Shown here piece by piece: positions 56,086 to 64,000 of a stretch of 64,000 nucleotides of DNA. The stretch covers positions 248,001-312,000 of the forward strand of contig NZ_JADQAI010000001.1 in assembly GCF_022129235.1 (NCBI RefSeq), given 5' to 3'. Made by a program: the position numbers and the translations under genes. The DNA is from Psychrobacter sp. Ps6 (lineage in GTDB: Bacteria > Pseudomonadota > Gammaproteobacteria > Pseudomonadales > Moraxellaceae). The notes beneath the pieces are model-generated. The model did no database searches and had not been told where the DNA came from. It saw nothing but the letters and a program-made list of their open reading frames with translations. Numbering within the stretch: the stretch's first letter is position 1; every line of letters starts with the position of its first letter.

Positions 56086-56406
56086 TGTTATTATCCTTCT
56101 GCTGAATGCTTAATTATTAAAAATATATAGATGAAATCGAAGCGATAAGAATTATAGGTGCACTTTATATAGGCGCTGTTGTTACTGACAAAACCTGTCA
56201 GCAAAAATGTAAATAAGGTTAAGAAGAGTACCACAAAAATGGTGTCACAAAAACGTCATCCATAAGTGGGGCGCTTAAGTGTGGGTTAAGCACTAAATTG
56301 GGCGTAGTGCGGCATTTTCAACGGTACAAATTGGTTAAAAATGGCGAGTTACGGTACAATGTCCGCTCTACAATAAACCCAACGTCTGATGACTGCCGAG
56401 GATATG
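56086..56406. other. Intergenic region between divergent ygfZ and yjdM-like genes
   Basis: About 320 bases. The only clear element is GAGG (56399-56402) before the yjdM-like start; no RNA or ORF otherwise. Confidence 0.5.
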
Positions 56407-56760
56407 ATGAGCTTACCAAATTGCCCGAAATGTGATGCTGAATATACGTATGAAGATGGTGCGTTACTGGTATGTCCGATGTGCGCTCACGAGTGGACAG
56501 CAGCTGAGACAAATGCGGCGCAAGCGGAAGAGCAAGATGCTGTCATTCGTGATGCCGTTGGCAACGAGCTACAGGATGGCGATGCCGTTACGGTCATTAA
56601 AGATTTAAAGGTTAAAGGCTCTTCACTTGTCATCAAAGTCGGTACAAAGGCAAAGAGTATTCGCCTATTGCCAGACGCAACCGATGGCCACGATATTGAT
56701 TGTAAACTCGATGGCTATGGCCCAATGAAACTGAAATCTTCTGTCGTCAAAAAAGCGTAA
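56407..56760 (+). CDS. yjdM: Zinc-ribbon protein YjdM (PhnA family)
   Basis: 117 residues. The N-terminal zinc ribbon [21 protein letters not shown] has two CxxC pairs, followed by the PhnA domain ([43 protein letters not shown]). It matches YjdM, historically called PhnA, although it is not a phosphonoacetate hydrolase. The ATG at 56407 is chosen because the family begins MSLPxCPKC; ATG 56404 is just upstream. Confidence 0.93.
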   Translation: MSLPNCPKCDAEYTYEDGALLVCPMCAHEWTAAETNAAQAEEQDAVIRDAVGNELQDGDAVTVIKDLKVKGSSLVIKVGTKAKSIRLLPDATDGHDIDCKLDGYGPMKLKSSVVKKA

Positions 56761-56866
56761 ATTGTAAAAATGTCTTGAAAGATTCGATAATAAACAAATA
56801 TAAGACTGACGACATTTAGAAAACACAGAACTTACAGAATACAGAACCTATAAATAGAGAATAGCT

Positions 56867-58168
56867 ATGAGTACTAAAAACGAACAGCTCTTTGCACAAG
56901 CCCGCAAGCATATCCCAGGCGGTGTGAATTCACCCGTCCGCGCCTTTGCAGGGGTCGGTGGTACGCCAATCTTTATGCACCGCGCCAATGGTAGCAAGAT
57001 TTATGACACCGAAGACAATGCTTATATCGATTATGTTGGTTCTTGGGGCCCAATGATTTTGGGTCATGCCCATCCAAAAGTCATCGACGCGGTAAAAAAA
57101 GCGGCCGATGATGGCTTGAGCTTTGGGACACCAACGCCGTTTGAAACAACGGTTGCTGACAAGATTTGTCACATCGTCCCGAGCGTTGAGATGATTCGCA
57201 TGACCAGCTCGGGAACGGAGGCGACCATGAGCGCGATTCGTTTGGCACGTGGTTATACTCAACGTGACAAAATCGTCAAGTTTGAAGGCTGCTATCATGG
57301 TCATTCAGACAGCCTACTTGTCAAAGCAGGCTCAGGTATGCTCGATATCGGTGAGCCAACGTCTAAAGGCGTACCCGCCGATTTTGCGAAGCACACGATC
57401 ACGATTCCTTATAATGATCCGCAAGCGATCAAAGACTGCTTTGAAAAATGGGGTGATGAGATCGCTTGCGTGATCTTAGAGCCGATTGCTGGCAACATGA
57501 ATATGGTCATTCCAGCGCAAGAGTTTCACGATACACTGCGTGCCCAGTGTACTGAGCATGGTGCAGTATTGATTTTTGATGAAGTGATGACGGGCTTCCG
57601 TGTCGGTCTTGGCGGTGCGCAAGCACATTTTGGTATCACGCCTGATTTGACCTGTTTTGGTAAGATTATCGGCGCAGGCCTGCCAGTTGGTGCGTTTGGT
57701 GGTAAAGAAGAAATCATGTCTTGTATCGCACCGCTTGGTGGCGTTTATCAAGCGGGTACGCTATCAGGTAACCCACTTGCGATGCGTGCTGGTATTGCGA
57801 TGTTTGAAGACTTAACAGAAGAAGGTTTTTACGAAGACTTAGCTGCCAAAGTCGATCATCTGGTCGATGGTTTCCAAGCGGCGGCGGATAAGCATGGCAT
57901 CAATCTGCGCACCAATAAATTGGGCGGCATGTTTGGTATGTTCTTTGTTAAAGACGCTGATACCAAAACCCCAAGTAACTTTGATGATGTGACAGAGTGC
58001 GATATGGACGTGTTCAATACGTTCTTCCACGGTATGTTAGATCGCGGTATCTACTTGGCGCCGTCTGCGTATGAAGCAGGCTTTATGTCAATCAAGCATA
58101 GTAATGAAGATATTGATGCATCGATTAGTGCTGCTGATGAAATATTTGCAGAGATGGCAAAGGGTTAA
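56867..58168 (+). CDS. hemL: Glutamate-1-semialdehyde 2,1-aminomutase
   Basis: PLP/PMP enzyme of the C5 pathway that forms 5-aminolevulinate for tetrapyrroles. 433 residues with [12 protein letters not shown] at the N-terminus, [19 protein letters not shown], the YHG element in [16 protein letters not shown] and PLP-binding Lys266 in [17 protein letters not shown]. Length typical. Followed by a strong terminator. Confidence 0.97.
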   Translation: MSTKNEQLFAQARKHIPGGVNSPVRAFAGVGGTPIFMHRANGSKIYDTEDNAYIDYVGSWGPMILGHAHPKVIDAVKKAADDGLSFGTPTPFETTVADKICHIVPSVEMIRMTSSGTEATMSAIRLARGYTQRDKIVKFEGCYHGHSDSLLVKAGSGMLDIGEPTSKGVPADFAKHTITIPYNDPQAIKDCFEKWGDEIACVILEPIAGNMNMVIPAQEFHDTLRAQCTEHGAVLIFDEVMTGFRVGLGGAQAHFGITPDLTCFGKIIGAGLPVGAFGGKEEIMSCIAPLGGVYQAGTLSGNPLAMRAGIAMFEDLTEEGFYEDLAAKVDHLVDGFQAAADKHGINLRTNKLGGMFGMFFVKDADTKTPSNFDDVTECDMDVFNTFFHGMLDRGIYLAPSAYEAGFMSIKHSNEDIDASISAADEIFAEMAKG

Positions 58169-58207
58169 TCCACTCTAAATCTCTAAAATCTTAGATATTT
58201 AAAAGAT

Positions 58208-58247
58208 AAACCAGCATTCATAATAAATTATGATGCTGGTTTTTTTG
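58208..58247. terminator. Intrinsic terminator after hemL
   Basis: AAACCAGCAT pairs with ATGCTGGTTT, and inside it CATAAT pairs with ATTATG; seven T follow. It also serves the convergent gene. Confidence 0.88.
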
Positions 58248-58644
58248 TGCGTTTGTCATACCTGCGATCTTTTAGGCTTAAATTTCCACGCAGTACGTCG
58301 CTATACATCCGAAAATCACTGGCAAAACTTTTTAGCGGAAATTTAAACGAGGCAGGTTTGTTTTTTTCAAAGAAAAAATGTCCGACCCAAGCACAAGCAT
58401 ATCCGGCAGCGATACCTTTTGCGAGAGGCTTTGCCGAGCCAGTTTTGATAGATTTTGCCAATCCTAACAAACCAAAGCTGCTACCTGCGAAATGGAGACG
58501 GCGACACGCCATATTTTGATGCTCGTCTAAATAAAAATCATAAAACGCCTGTTTGGGTGACGCTTCAGTTTTTGCCATATCCGTTCTGGTGCTGTTATGG
58601 GTATTGGCGGTTTCGATCGTATTTTTTTCAGTTGTTTGATTCAT
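58228..58644 (-). CDS. Mpo1/DUF962-family membrane protein
   Basis: 138 residues. The motif FYDFYLDEHQNMACRRLHFAG (His-rich, with two of the family His) and AWVGHFFFEKNKPASFKFP match DUF962, whose yeast member Mpo1 is an Fe-dependent dioxygenase acting on 2-hydroxy fatty acids. Two hydrophobic segments are visible. Function in bacteria not established. The last codons overlap the terminator stem. Confidence 0.87.
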   Translation of the reverse strand: MNQTTEKNTIETANTHNSTRTDMAKTEASPKQAFYDFYLDEHQNMACRRLHFAGSSFGLLGLAKSIKTGSAKPLAKGIAAGYACAWVGHFFFEKNKPASFKFPLKSFASDFRMYSDVLRGNLSLKDRRYDKRTKKPAS

Positions 58645-59032
58645 GCGGTTAGCTTCCTTGCTGGTGGGTTCATCGACTATCCATCGTCGGCAGTTTTTAG
58701 GTAAATAATTGATGGGTTTCGATGTGATTTATACCGATATAAAAGCAGTAAATAACGGTTTTTTATCACAATATTACGAGCTTTCAATGTAGCAAACCGA
58801 TATAGCTAACACAAGCGTTAGATGTAGGCTTGGTCATTAGCCTTTGATAGATTCGTTTTACACTTTTGCTATGATTTTGCGGCGCTTGCGCGTATTTGGT
58901 ATAAATGCTTTAATGGAAAAATGGCCCAGATTTGTGTGGCGGCTGCTTTTTCTATACCTATGATTTTATATCTATGTCGTACCTGATTTTGTTAAACTAC
59001 ACACTCTCTCTAACACGGTGACAACTTGTCCT
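58645..59032. other. Intergenic region upstream of ppx
   Basis: About 390 bases between divergent genes. No ORF or RNA signal seen. Confidence 0.5.
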
Positions 59033-60595
59033 ATGCCTATTGACTACCTTACGAATCCGCCAATTGGCGATGATGAAATGATGGCAGCCATCGATATTGG
59101 TTCCAACAGTTTCCATTTAGCTATTGCTCGTCTTGACCACGGGGAAGTGCGCAAAGTAGTCTCTATGTCTGAAAAGGTACAGCTCGCTGCTGGACTGGAT
59201 GAGCATAAAATCTTGAGCGAGACAGCTGAACAGCGTGGTCTGGATTGTTTGAGTCGGTTTGTGGCGCGTTTGGATTCTGTACCGCCAGAGCGTATTCGTG
59301 TGGTTGCGACCAATGCTTTGCGCCAAGCCAAAAATGCCAATGATTTTATTTCTCGTGCCAATAAGATTTTGCCCAAGCCCATTGAGATTATCGCGGGCCG
59401 CGAAGAGGCGCGATTGATTTATTTGGGCGTCTCGCATACTAACGAGAGTAGTGATAAACGCTTGGTTATGGATATTGGCGGCGGTTCGACAGAGTTTATT
59501 ATTGGTCAAAATTTCGATCCATTGTTGACTGAAAGTTTACAAATGGGCTGTGTTTCTTTTACCCAAAAATTCTTCGCGGACGGCCTGATTACTAAAGAAG
59601 CTTTTAATAGTGCGATTTCAGGTGCACGTAAAGAAGTCTTAGCGATTAACGGTCGTTATCAAAAGACGGGCTGGAGTAGCGTAGTTGGCTCAAGCGGTAC
59701 AATCAAAGCAGTGCGCAATGTCCTAGTGTCAAAAGGTTGGGCTGATGAGCAAGAACGCATTACCTATAAAGGTGTCAAAAAATTAGAGAAATTGCTGATT
59801 AAGATTGGCAATATCGATGATATCGAGTTAGAAGGCGTCAAAGAACATCGTAAAGCTGTATTTCCTGCTGGTGTGGCAGTGCTGCGCGCGGTGATGAAGG
59901 TGTTGGGCGTTGAGACCATTACCTACTCAGATGGTGCGTTACGTGAAGGCGTTATGTACGATATGCTTGGTCGTTTTGCTAGTGAAGATGTGCGTGACCG
60001 CAGTGTATTAGCATTAATCAAGCGTTATTCAGGGGACAAAAAGCAAGCCAAGCAAGTGGTGAAAACCAGCCGTCATTTATTTGAACAAGTAAAAGATAAG
60101 CTTGCGCTGTCCAATGATGATTGCGACTTGCTCAGACGTGCTGCTTTCTTGCATGAGATAGGACTGGCAATCAGTCACAGTAGCTATCATAAGCACAGTG
60201 CGTATTTGCTGGAGTATTCTGATATTCCAGGGTTTTCGCAAGTCGATCAAAAACGCATGGCACAGTTGATGCTGAACCATCGCCGCAAGCTCAAAGCCGA
60301 TATGCTAGAGCAGACTTGTCAGATTGGTGGTGATCAGTTGGTTTATCTCTGCTTATTGTTGCGCCTCGCCGTACTGGCACATCATAGCCGCAGTGATTAT
60401 GCGCTACCAGAGCTAGAACTAAAGGTAGTCGCTGAAAACAGCTGGCAAATCACCTTAGCGGATAGCAGTGAGCATTATGCGTTCTTGCTCGCAGATTTGC
60501 GTACCGAGATTGACCAGTTTGCCAAATGGGGCGTACAGCTTAGCGTGATGGAGGCCGAGGCGTCTGAGGTGTTACCATTGTCAGTATCGAGTTAA
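59033..60595 (+). CDS. ppx: Exopolyphosphatase (Ppx/GppA)
   Basis: 520-residue phosphatase releasing Pi from polyphosphate ends and possibly hydrolysing pppGpp. Actin-like ATPase-fold motifs: AAIDIGSNSFHLAIARL, VVATNALRQAKN, GREEARLIYLGV, LVMDIGGGSTEFI and the SDGALREGVMYD motif; a C-terminal HD-like helical domain has RRAAFLHEIGLAISHSSYHKHS. An in-frame GTG at 59018 is an alternative start. Confidence 0.95.
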   Translation: MPIDYLTNPPIGDDEMMAAIDIGSNSFHLAIARLDHGEVRKVVSMSEKVQLAAGLDEHKILSETAEQRGLDCLSRFVARLDSVPPERIRVVATNALRQAKNANDFISRANKILPKPIEIIAGREEARLIYLGVSHTNESSDKRLVMDIGGGSTEFIIGQNFDPLLTESLQMGCVSFTQKFFADGLITKEAFNSAISGARKEVLAINGRYQKTGWSSVVGSSGTIKAVRNVLVSKGWADEQERITYKGVKKLEKLLIKIGNIDDIELEGVKEHRKAVFPAGVAVLRAVMKVLGVETITYSDGALREGVMYDMLGRFASEDVRDRSVLALIKRYSGDKKQAKQVVKTSRHLFEQVKDKLALSNDDCDLLRRAAFLHEIGLAISHSSYHKHSAYLLEYSDIPGFSQVDQKRMAQLMLNHRRKLKADMLEQTCQIGGDQLVYLCLLLRLAVLAHHSRSDYALPELELKVVAENSWQITLADSSEHYAFLLADLRTEIDQFAKWGVQLSVMEAEASEVLPLSVSS

Positions 60596-60760
60596 AGATT
60601 AACGTAACAAAAGCAGTGCTGTCGATAATGTCATGCCATATAAGATGTGCTACTATAGCCTCTACTCAGTTTACAACTGTACTTTCATTATCTGAACACC
60701 GATAACGATATTATTCTTAAACATAAATACATTAAGTATAATGATTAAAGGGAAGCGTCT

Positions 60761-61564
60761 ATGAGCACTGTCTGGGATAGTGTGCAGCTTGCACGACATG
60801 CCAAGCGTCCATTATTTATGGACTATGTTAATCAGCTTTTTACTGAATTTGATGAGTTGCACGGCGATCGTGCTTTTGCCGATGACAAAGCCATTTTGGG
60901 CGGTCTGGCACGGTTCAATGATCAACCTGTAATGGTCATCGGTCAGCATCGTGGTCGCAGTACTCGTGAGCGTATCGAGCATAATTTTGGTATGGCCAAC
61001 CCTGAAGGCTATCGCAAAGTGATTCGCTTGGTCAAAATGGCTGAGCGTTTTAATATTCCTGTGATGACCTTTGTCGATACACAAGGTGCCTATCCTGGTG
61101 TTGGCGCAGAAGAGCGCGGTCAAGCGCAAGCGATTGCAGAGAGTATCGCGGTATTCTCTAGCCTAAAAGTGCCTATCATTGTCACTATTATCGGTGAAGG
61201 CGGTTCAGGTGGTGCATTGGCTATTGGCGTTGGTGACAAAGTCAACATGCTACAAAACAGTATCTATTCGGTCATCTCTCCTGAAGGCTGTGCTTCTATC
61301 TTGTGGAAAACGGCTGAAAAAGCACCAGACGCCAGTGAAGCATTGAAGTTAAACGCCATTAATCTATATCAAATGGGTTTGATCGATGCTGTTATTGATG
61401 AGGGTGAGGGCGCACATGTGCAGCCACAACCCGTTATGGAAGCTTTAAAATCACTGATCACTGAGCAGCTTGATGAAATCAAAGATTTGGGTGCTCAAGA
61501 GCGTTGTGAGCTCCGCTACGAAAAACTAAAGACGTTTAACTCAGAAGTGATGCTGCCTGCTTAA
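60761..61564 (+). CDS. accA: Acetyl-CoA carboxylase carboxyltransferase subunit alpha
   Basis: 267-residue alpha subunit of the carboxyltransferase that transfers CO2 from biotin to acetyl-CoA. Motifs: [55 protein letters not shown] and [11 protein letters not shown]. About 50 residues shorter than E. coli AccA at the N-terminus, the same short form as Acinetobacter. accD is not nearby. Own promoter region and terminator. Confidence 0.96.
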   Translation: MSTVWDSVQLARHAKRPLFMDYVNQLFTEFDELHGDRAFADDKAILGGLARFNDQPVMVIGQHRGRSTRERIEHNFGMANPEGYRKVIRLVKMAERFNIPVMTFVDTQGAYPGVGAEERGQAQAIAESIAVFSSLKVPIIVTIIGEGGSGGALAIGVGDKVNMLQNSIYSVISPEGCASILWKTAEKAPDASEALKLNAINLYQMGLIDAVIDEGEGAHVQPQPVMEALKSLITEQLDEIKDLGAQERCELRYEKLKTFNSEVMLPA

Positions 61565-61610
61565 TGATAAGCTTTTCATATTAGAGACTGAGTCTTAATG
61601 CTAAAATAAA

Positions 61611-61637
61611 ACGTGTCATTCAATGGCGCGTTTTTTT
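61611..61637 (+). terminator. Intrinsic terminator after accA
   Basis: ACGTGTCAT pairs with ATGGCGCGT (with two G-T pairs), 3-base loop, followed by seven T. Confidence 0.7.
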
Positions 61638-61687
61638 ATGTCCATTAGTTTGCTCATGAATTTATCTATCTAAAACTAAGGCTGATT

Positions 61688-63250
61688 ATGACTAGCAGTG
61701 CTATCCTCACGCATCCTATTAGACCAATCAAAGATTTGCCGATTGATGAGACATTGGCAGATGCATTATTGGATAGTATGTCGGACTATAGTGAGCAGCT
61801 GCATGGTCGTCGCCTGTGGCTGGCTTGCAGTGGTGGGCGTGATTCATTGGCGCTTGCAGCGTTATGTGTGCAGCTCTATCGGCAAGGTAGCTTGCCCTGC
61901 TTACCGCAGCTGTTACATGTTGATCATGGTTTGCAAGCCGACAGTCAGCACTGGGCGACGCATGTCGCGAATTGGGCTAAGATTCAGCAGATACCTTGTC
62001 GCATCCTAAGAGCACAAGTGACAGGTCATGATGAGCAAGCCGCGCGTCAAGCCCGCTATAACGTCATGCGCGCGCATATCAATCAAGACGATGTATTGCT
62101 ATTAGGGCATCACGCCGATGACCAAGCCGAAACAGTGCTGATGCGCTTGATCCAAGGAGCTGGTGTGAATGGTCTGTCAGGCATGCAGCCATGGCGAGTA
62201 CAAACCCAGCATGGGCGACGCAATGTATTATGGCGGCCTTGGCTTACGGTGCGGCGCGCCACGATTAGTAATTATGCCAAGCGCTTAGCATTGCCTTATA
62301 TTGATGATCCGACTAATGACAGCGGTGATAATGTCCGTAGCGGACTGCGCCGCGATATCATGCCAGTACTGGCAACTTATAACCCAAATGTCATCGATAA
62401 TATTGCCCGTAGTGCGCAGCTATTAGGCGATGCACAAGCCACTGTCAATGCTCAAGCTGAGCAAGATATGCAGCAGACGGTCAATGAAAGCCTACAGTTG
62501 CCAGCTGCACAACGCGTGCTCAATATCGATACATTGCAATCATTACCTCTATATCGCCAGCGGCAACTACTGCATCATTGGTTGGGTCAAGACGAGCCAT
62601 TACCGCCTGCTAAGCAGCTCGTCGATGACGTCTGCAACCTTACTCAGCGCAGCGACCATGATCACCAAACTGAGCTGTTTTGGCAAGGTCGCACGCACTC
62701 CTATACCGTTCGCCGCTATCGTCAGCAAATCTATCGTCAAAGCAGTGAATGGTTGTCTTGGTTAGATAGACCATTGATGGAGCAAGCGCAGACATTATCG
62801 TGTTTGGATTTGACAACAAATGACTCAGTAGACGGTGATTTTTTACTACTGACTGTTCGTCGTAGTGAAGACTATATCTGGCAGTTGCAAGTATATCCAG
62901 ATGCGCTGGCAAGACTGATAGAAAGTCAGATAGGTGAGACAGCACTCAATGCAGTATTAAAGATAAAGCCATTAGATCGCAAGCAGCGTGTGCAGACAGC
63001 ACTGGCGACACGTCCACAGGAAGGCAAAAAACTGTATCAAACCCTTGGTATTCCATTGTGGCTGCGAGAAAGCTTGATTGTGGTCAGCGTAGCGTTTCTA
63101 GATAAAGAAAACGCTAAAAATGAGATACCCATCCTATTATTATCGCCTTTTGATAGGTGGATATTGAAAAATGACTTCTCGATCAATACCAAAAGTCTAG
63201 GTAGTGATATCGATGATGTTTTTAAGAATGTTCTAAGACAAACGGATTAG
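61688..63250 (+). CDS. tilS: tRNA(Ile)-lysidine synthetase
   Basis: Converts C34 of the tRNA(Ile2) anticodon to lysidine, so that it decodes AUA. 520 residues: PP-loop LACSGGRDSLALA (48-53 SGGRDS), LHVDHGLQADS, the GHHADDQAETVLMRLIQG segment and PWLTVRRATISNYAK, then a C-terminal TilS domain with PQEGKKLYQTLGIPLWLRE. Length is somewhat over the E. coli enzyme (432). Convergent with the acetyltransferase gene. Confidence 0.95.
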   Translation: MTSSAILTHPIRPIKDLPIDETLADALLDSMSDYSEQLHGRRLWLACSGGRDSLALAALCVQLYRQGSLPCLPQLLHVDHGLQADSQHWATHVANWAKIQQIPCRILRAQVTGHDEQAARQARYNVMRAHINQDDVLLLGHHADDQAETVLMRLIQGAGVNGLSGMQPWRVQTQHGRRNVLWRPWLTVRRATISNYAKRLALPYIDDPTNDSGDNVRSGLRRDIMPVLATYNPNVIDNIARSAQLLGDAQATVNAQAEQDMQQTVNESLQLPAAQRVLNIDTLQSLPLYRQRQLLHHWLGQDEPLPPAKQLVDDVCNLTQRSDHDHQTELFWQGRTHSYTVRRYRQQIYRQSSEWLSWLDRPLMEQAQTLSCLDLTTNDSVDGDFLLLTVRRSEDYIWQLQVYPDALARLIESQIGETALNAVLKIKPLDRKQRVQTALATRPQEGKKLYQTLGIPLWLRESLIVVSVAFLDKENAKNEIPILLLSPFDRWILKNDFSINTKSLGSDIDDVFKNVLRQTD

Positions 63251-63265
63251 ATGAACTAAAATCAT

Positions 63266-63775
63266 TTAGATAGTTAGAGGATCGGTATTTTTTATCATTT
63301 TAATATCTATTATTTTGGTGTTTTCATATATCTCCTCGTGACGCTCTGCACTCTGCTCAAAGCCATGTTTTTTATAAAAATTAATGGCGTTGATGTTGGT
63401 GTCTAAAACCCATAGATGAAAACGAGCTGCGGCATTAGCGGCTGTTATATCTTGCAATGAGGCTTTCATAAGCGCGCTGCCCATACCTTGATGTTGATAA
63501 GTAGGTAAAATATATAGCGTAGTGATTTCATAGCGCTCATCTTGAGAATGGTAACCGATGAAACCTGCAATGGTATTACCGTCTTGTGCTACCCAAACCT
63601 CTACTTCGGGTTGACGCAATATCTGTTCCCACATGGCTGTTTTTTTAGTCAGGTTATTTATCTCATTGATATAAGAGATGGGCAAAAGGTCTAAGTAAGT
63701 ATCATGCCAACTATAGACATGTACTTTTGCAATATCTGAGAAGTCTTTTCGAGTGGCCTTACGAATAAAAAACAT
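63266..63775 (-). CDS. GNAT-family N-acetyltransferase
   Basis: 169 residues. The core reads YEITTLYILPTYQHQGMGSALMKASL (acetyl-CoA binding Q/RxxGxG/A as QHQGMGS) and ends with LWVLDTNINAINFYKKHGFEQS, a clear GNAT fold. The ATG at 63775 is preferred over an in-frame GTG at 63784, because GAGGTG lies 7 bases before the ATG and overlaps the GTG. Substrate unknown. Confidence 0.9.
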   Translation of the reverse strand: MFFIRKATRKDFSDIAKVHVYSWHDTYLDLLPISYINEINNLTKKTAMWEQILRQPEVEVWVAQDGNTIAGFIGYHSQDERYEITTLYILPTYQHQGMGSALMKASLQDITAANAAARFHLWVLDTNINAINFYKKHGFEQSAERHEEIYENTKIIDIKMIKNTDPLTI

Positions 63776-63994
63776 ATTTGACACCTCAAAATATTTTATA
63801 AAAACTATTTCTCAATCTAACAGCTAAACCATGTCATAGTCGACGCCAGTTACGTGTTTCAACTAGGTTTACTACCGTTGTAGACGGCAGGAATTTATCA
63901 AACGATACTAGGAGCAGTATGATAAACTGAGTGTCGTTTTATATATCAGTATGTTACGTTGAATACTTTTAAATTTTGTGACTAGGAGACAAGT

Positions 63995-64000
63995 ATGTCG
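63995..64000 (+). CDS. First two codons of the next gene (truncated by the window edge)
   Basis: ATG at 63995 preceded by AGGAG (63984-63988) at 6 bases. Only Met-Ser is visible. Confidence 0.6.

Noticed and set aside
1-64000. tRNA, rRNA, CRISPR array, insertion sequence or prophage
   Set aside because: No transposase, integrase, spaced direct-repeat array or conserved tRNA/rRNA sequence was seen on either strand.

Overview
The window looks like chromosomal DNA of a Psychrobacter-type gammaproteobacterium (Moraxellaceae). The reasons are the moderate A+T content, the ubiG-mupP-yciK order, a short AccA that lacks the usual N-terminal extension, a dapA/BamC-like lipoprotein/purC cluster, and a desaturase paired with a ferredoxin-type reductase. 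Assignment to a genus rests on recognised protein style and gene order, not on a search.

Layout. 1-6.8 kb: panC, rapZ, darP, dsbA, ubiG, a probable mupP, a YciK-like dehydrogenase and a DksA-like zinc-finger protein. 6.9-12.4 kb: a CobW-type GTPase downstream of ompR (no envZ beside it), tex, and a secreted protein with an internal duplication. 12.4-19 kb: a decayed ORF end, a saccharopine-dehydrogenase-like protein, a DUF1328 membrane peptide, pterin dehydratase, a small acetyltransferase, and a fatty acid desaturase with its reductase. 19-30 kb: ettA, plsB, ybaK, a CHMI-like tautomerase, a secreted protein, a large acyl-CoA dehydrogenase, a FUSC-type membrane protein and aroE. 30-37.7 kb: a lipoprotein, pabC, an A+T-rich restriction-modification module, mltG and tmk; the module sits inside what is normally a continuous pabC-mltG-tmk cluster. 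37.9-47.8 kb: a proton antiporter, a DegP-type protease, dapA, a BamC-like stub, purC, a small accessory patch with a MerR-type regulator and an unknown gene, a 3-methyladenine glycosylase and a YqfO-like protein. 47.9-50.1 kb: two paralogous lipoproteins, a probable regulatory RNA and csbD. 50.4-64 kb: a truncated Old Yellow Enzyme remnant, a TetR regulator with a molybdopterin oxidoreductase, dadA, ygfZ, yjdM, hemL, an Mpo1-like protein, ppx, accA, tilS, a GNAT acetyltransferase and the first codons of one more gene.

The most notable observation is non-coding. At 49306-49323 there is a perfect 18-bp palindrome of the form TGTAAG-N6-CTTACA, the consensus of the GacA upstream activating sequence. 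It is followed by a plausible sigma-70 promoter, about 275 bases carrying eight GGA motifs (most of them in the loops of short perfect hairpins), and then a strong intrinsic terminator. That is the architecture of the CsrA/RsmA-sequestering RNAs (CsrB, CsrC, RsmY, RsmZ). I read it as a Gac/Rsm regulatory RNA gene of this lineage.

The second accessory element is the type II restriction-modification module at 32.0-35.6 kb: a DpnA-like beta-class adenine methyltransferase, a small unknown protein, a divergent XRE-type controller with operator-like direct repeats, a Dam-like alpha-class methyltransferase and a 429-residue putative PD-(D/E)XK endonuclease. No tRNA, rRNA, CRISPR array, insertion sequence or prophage was seen.
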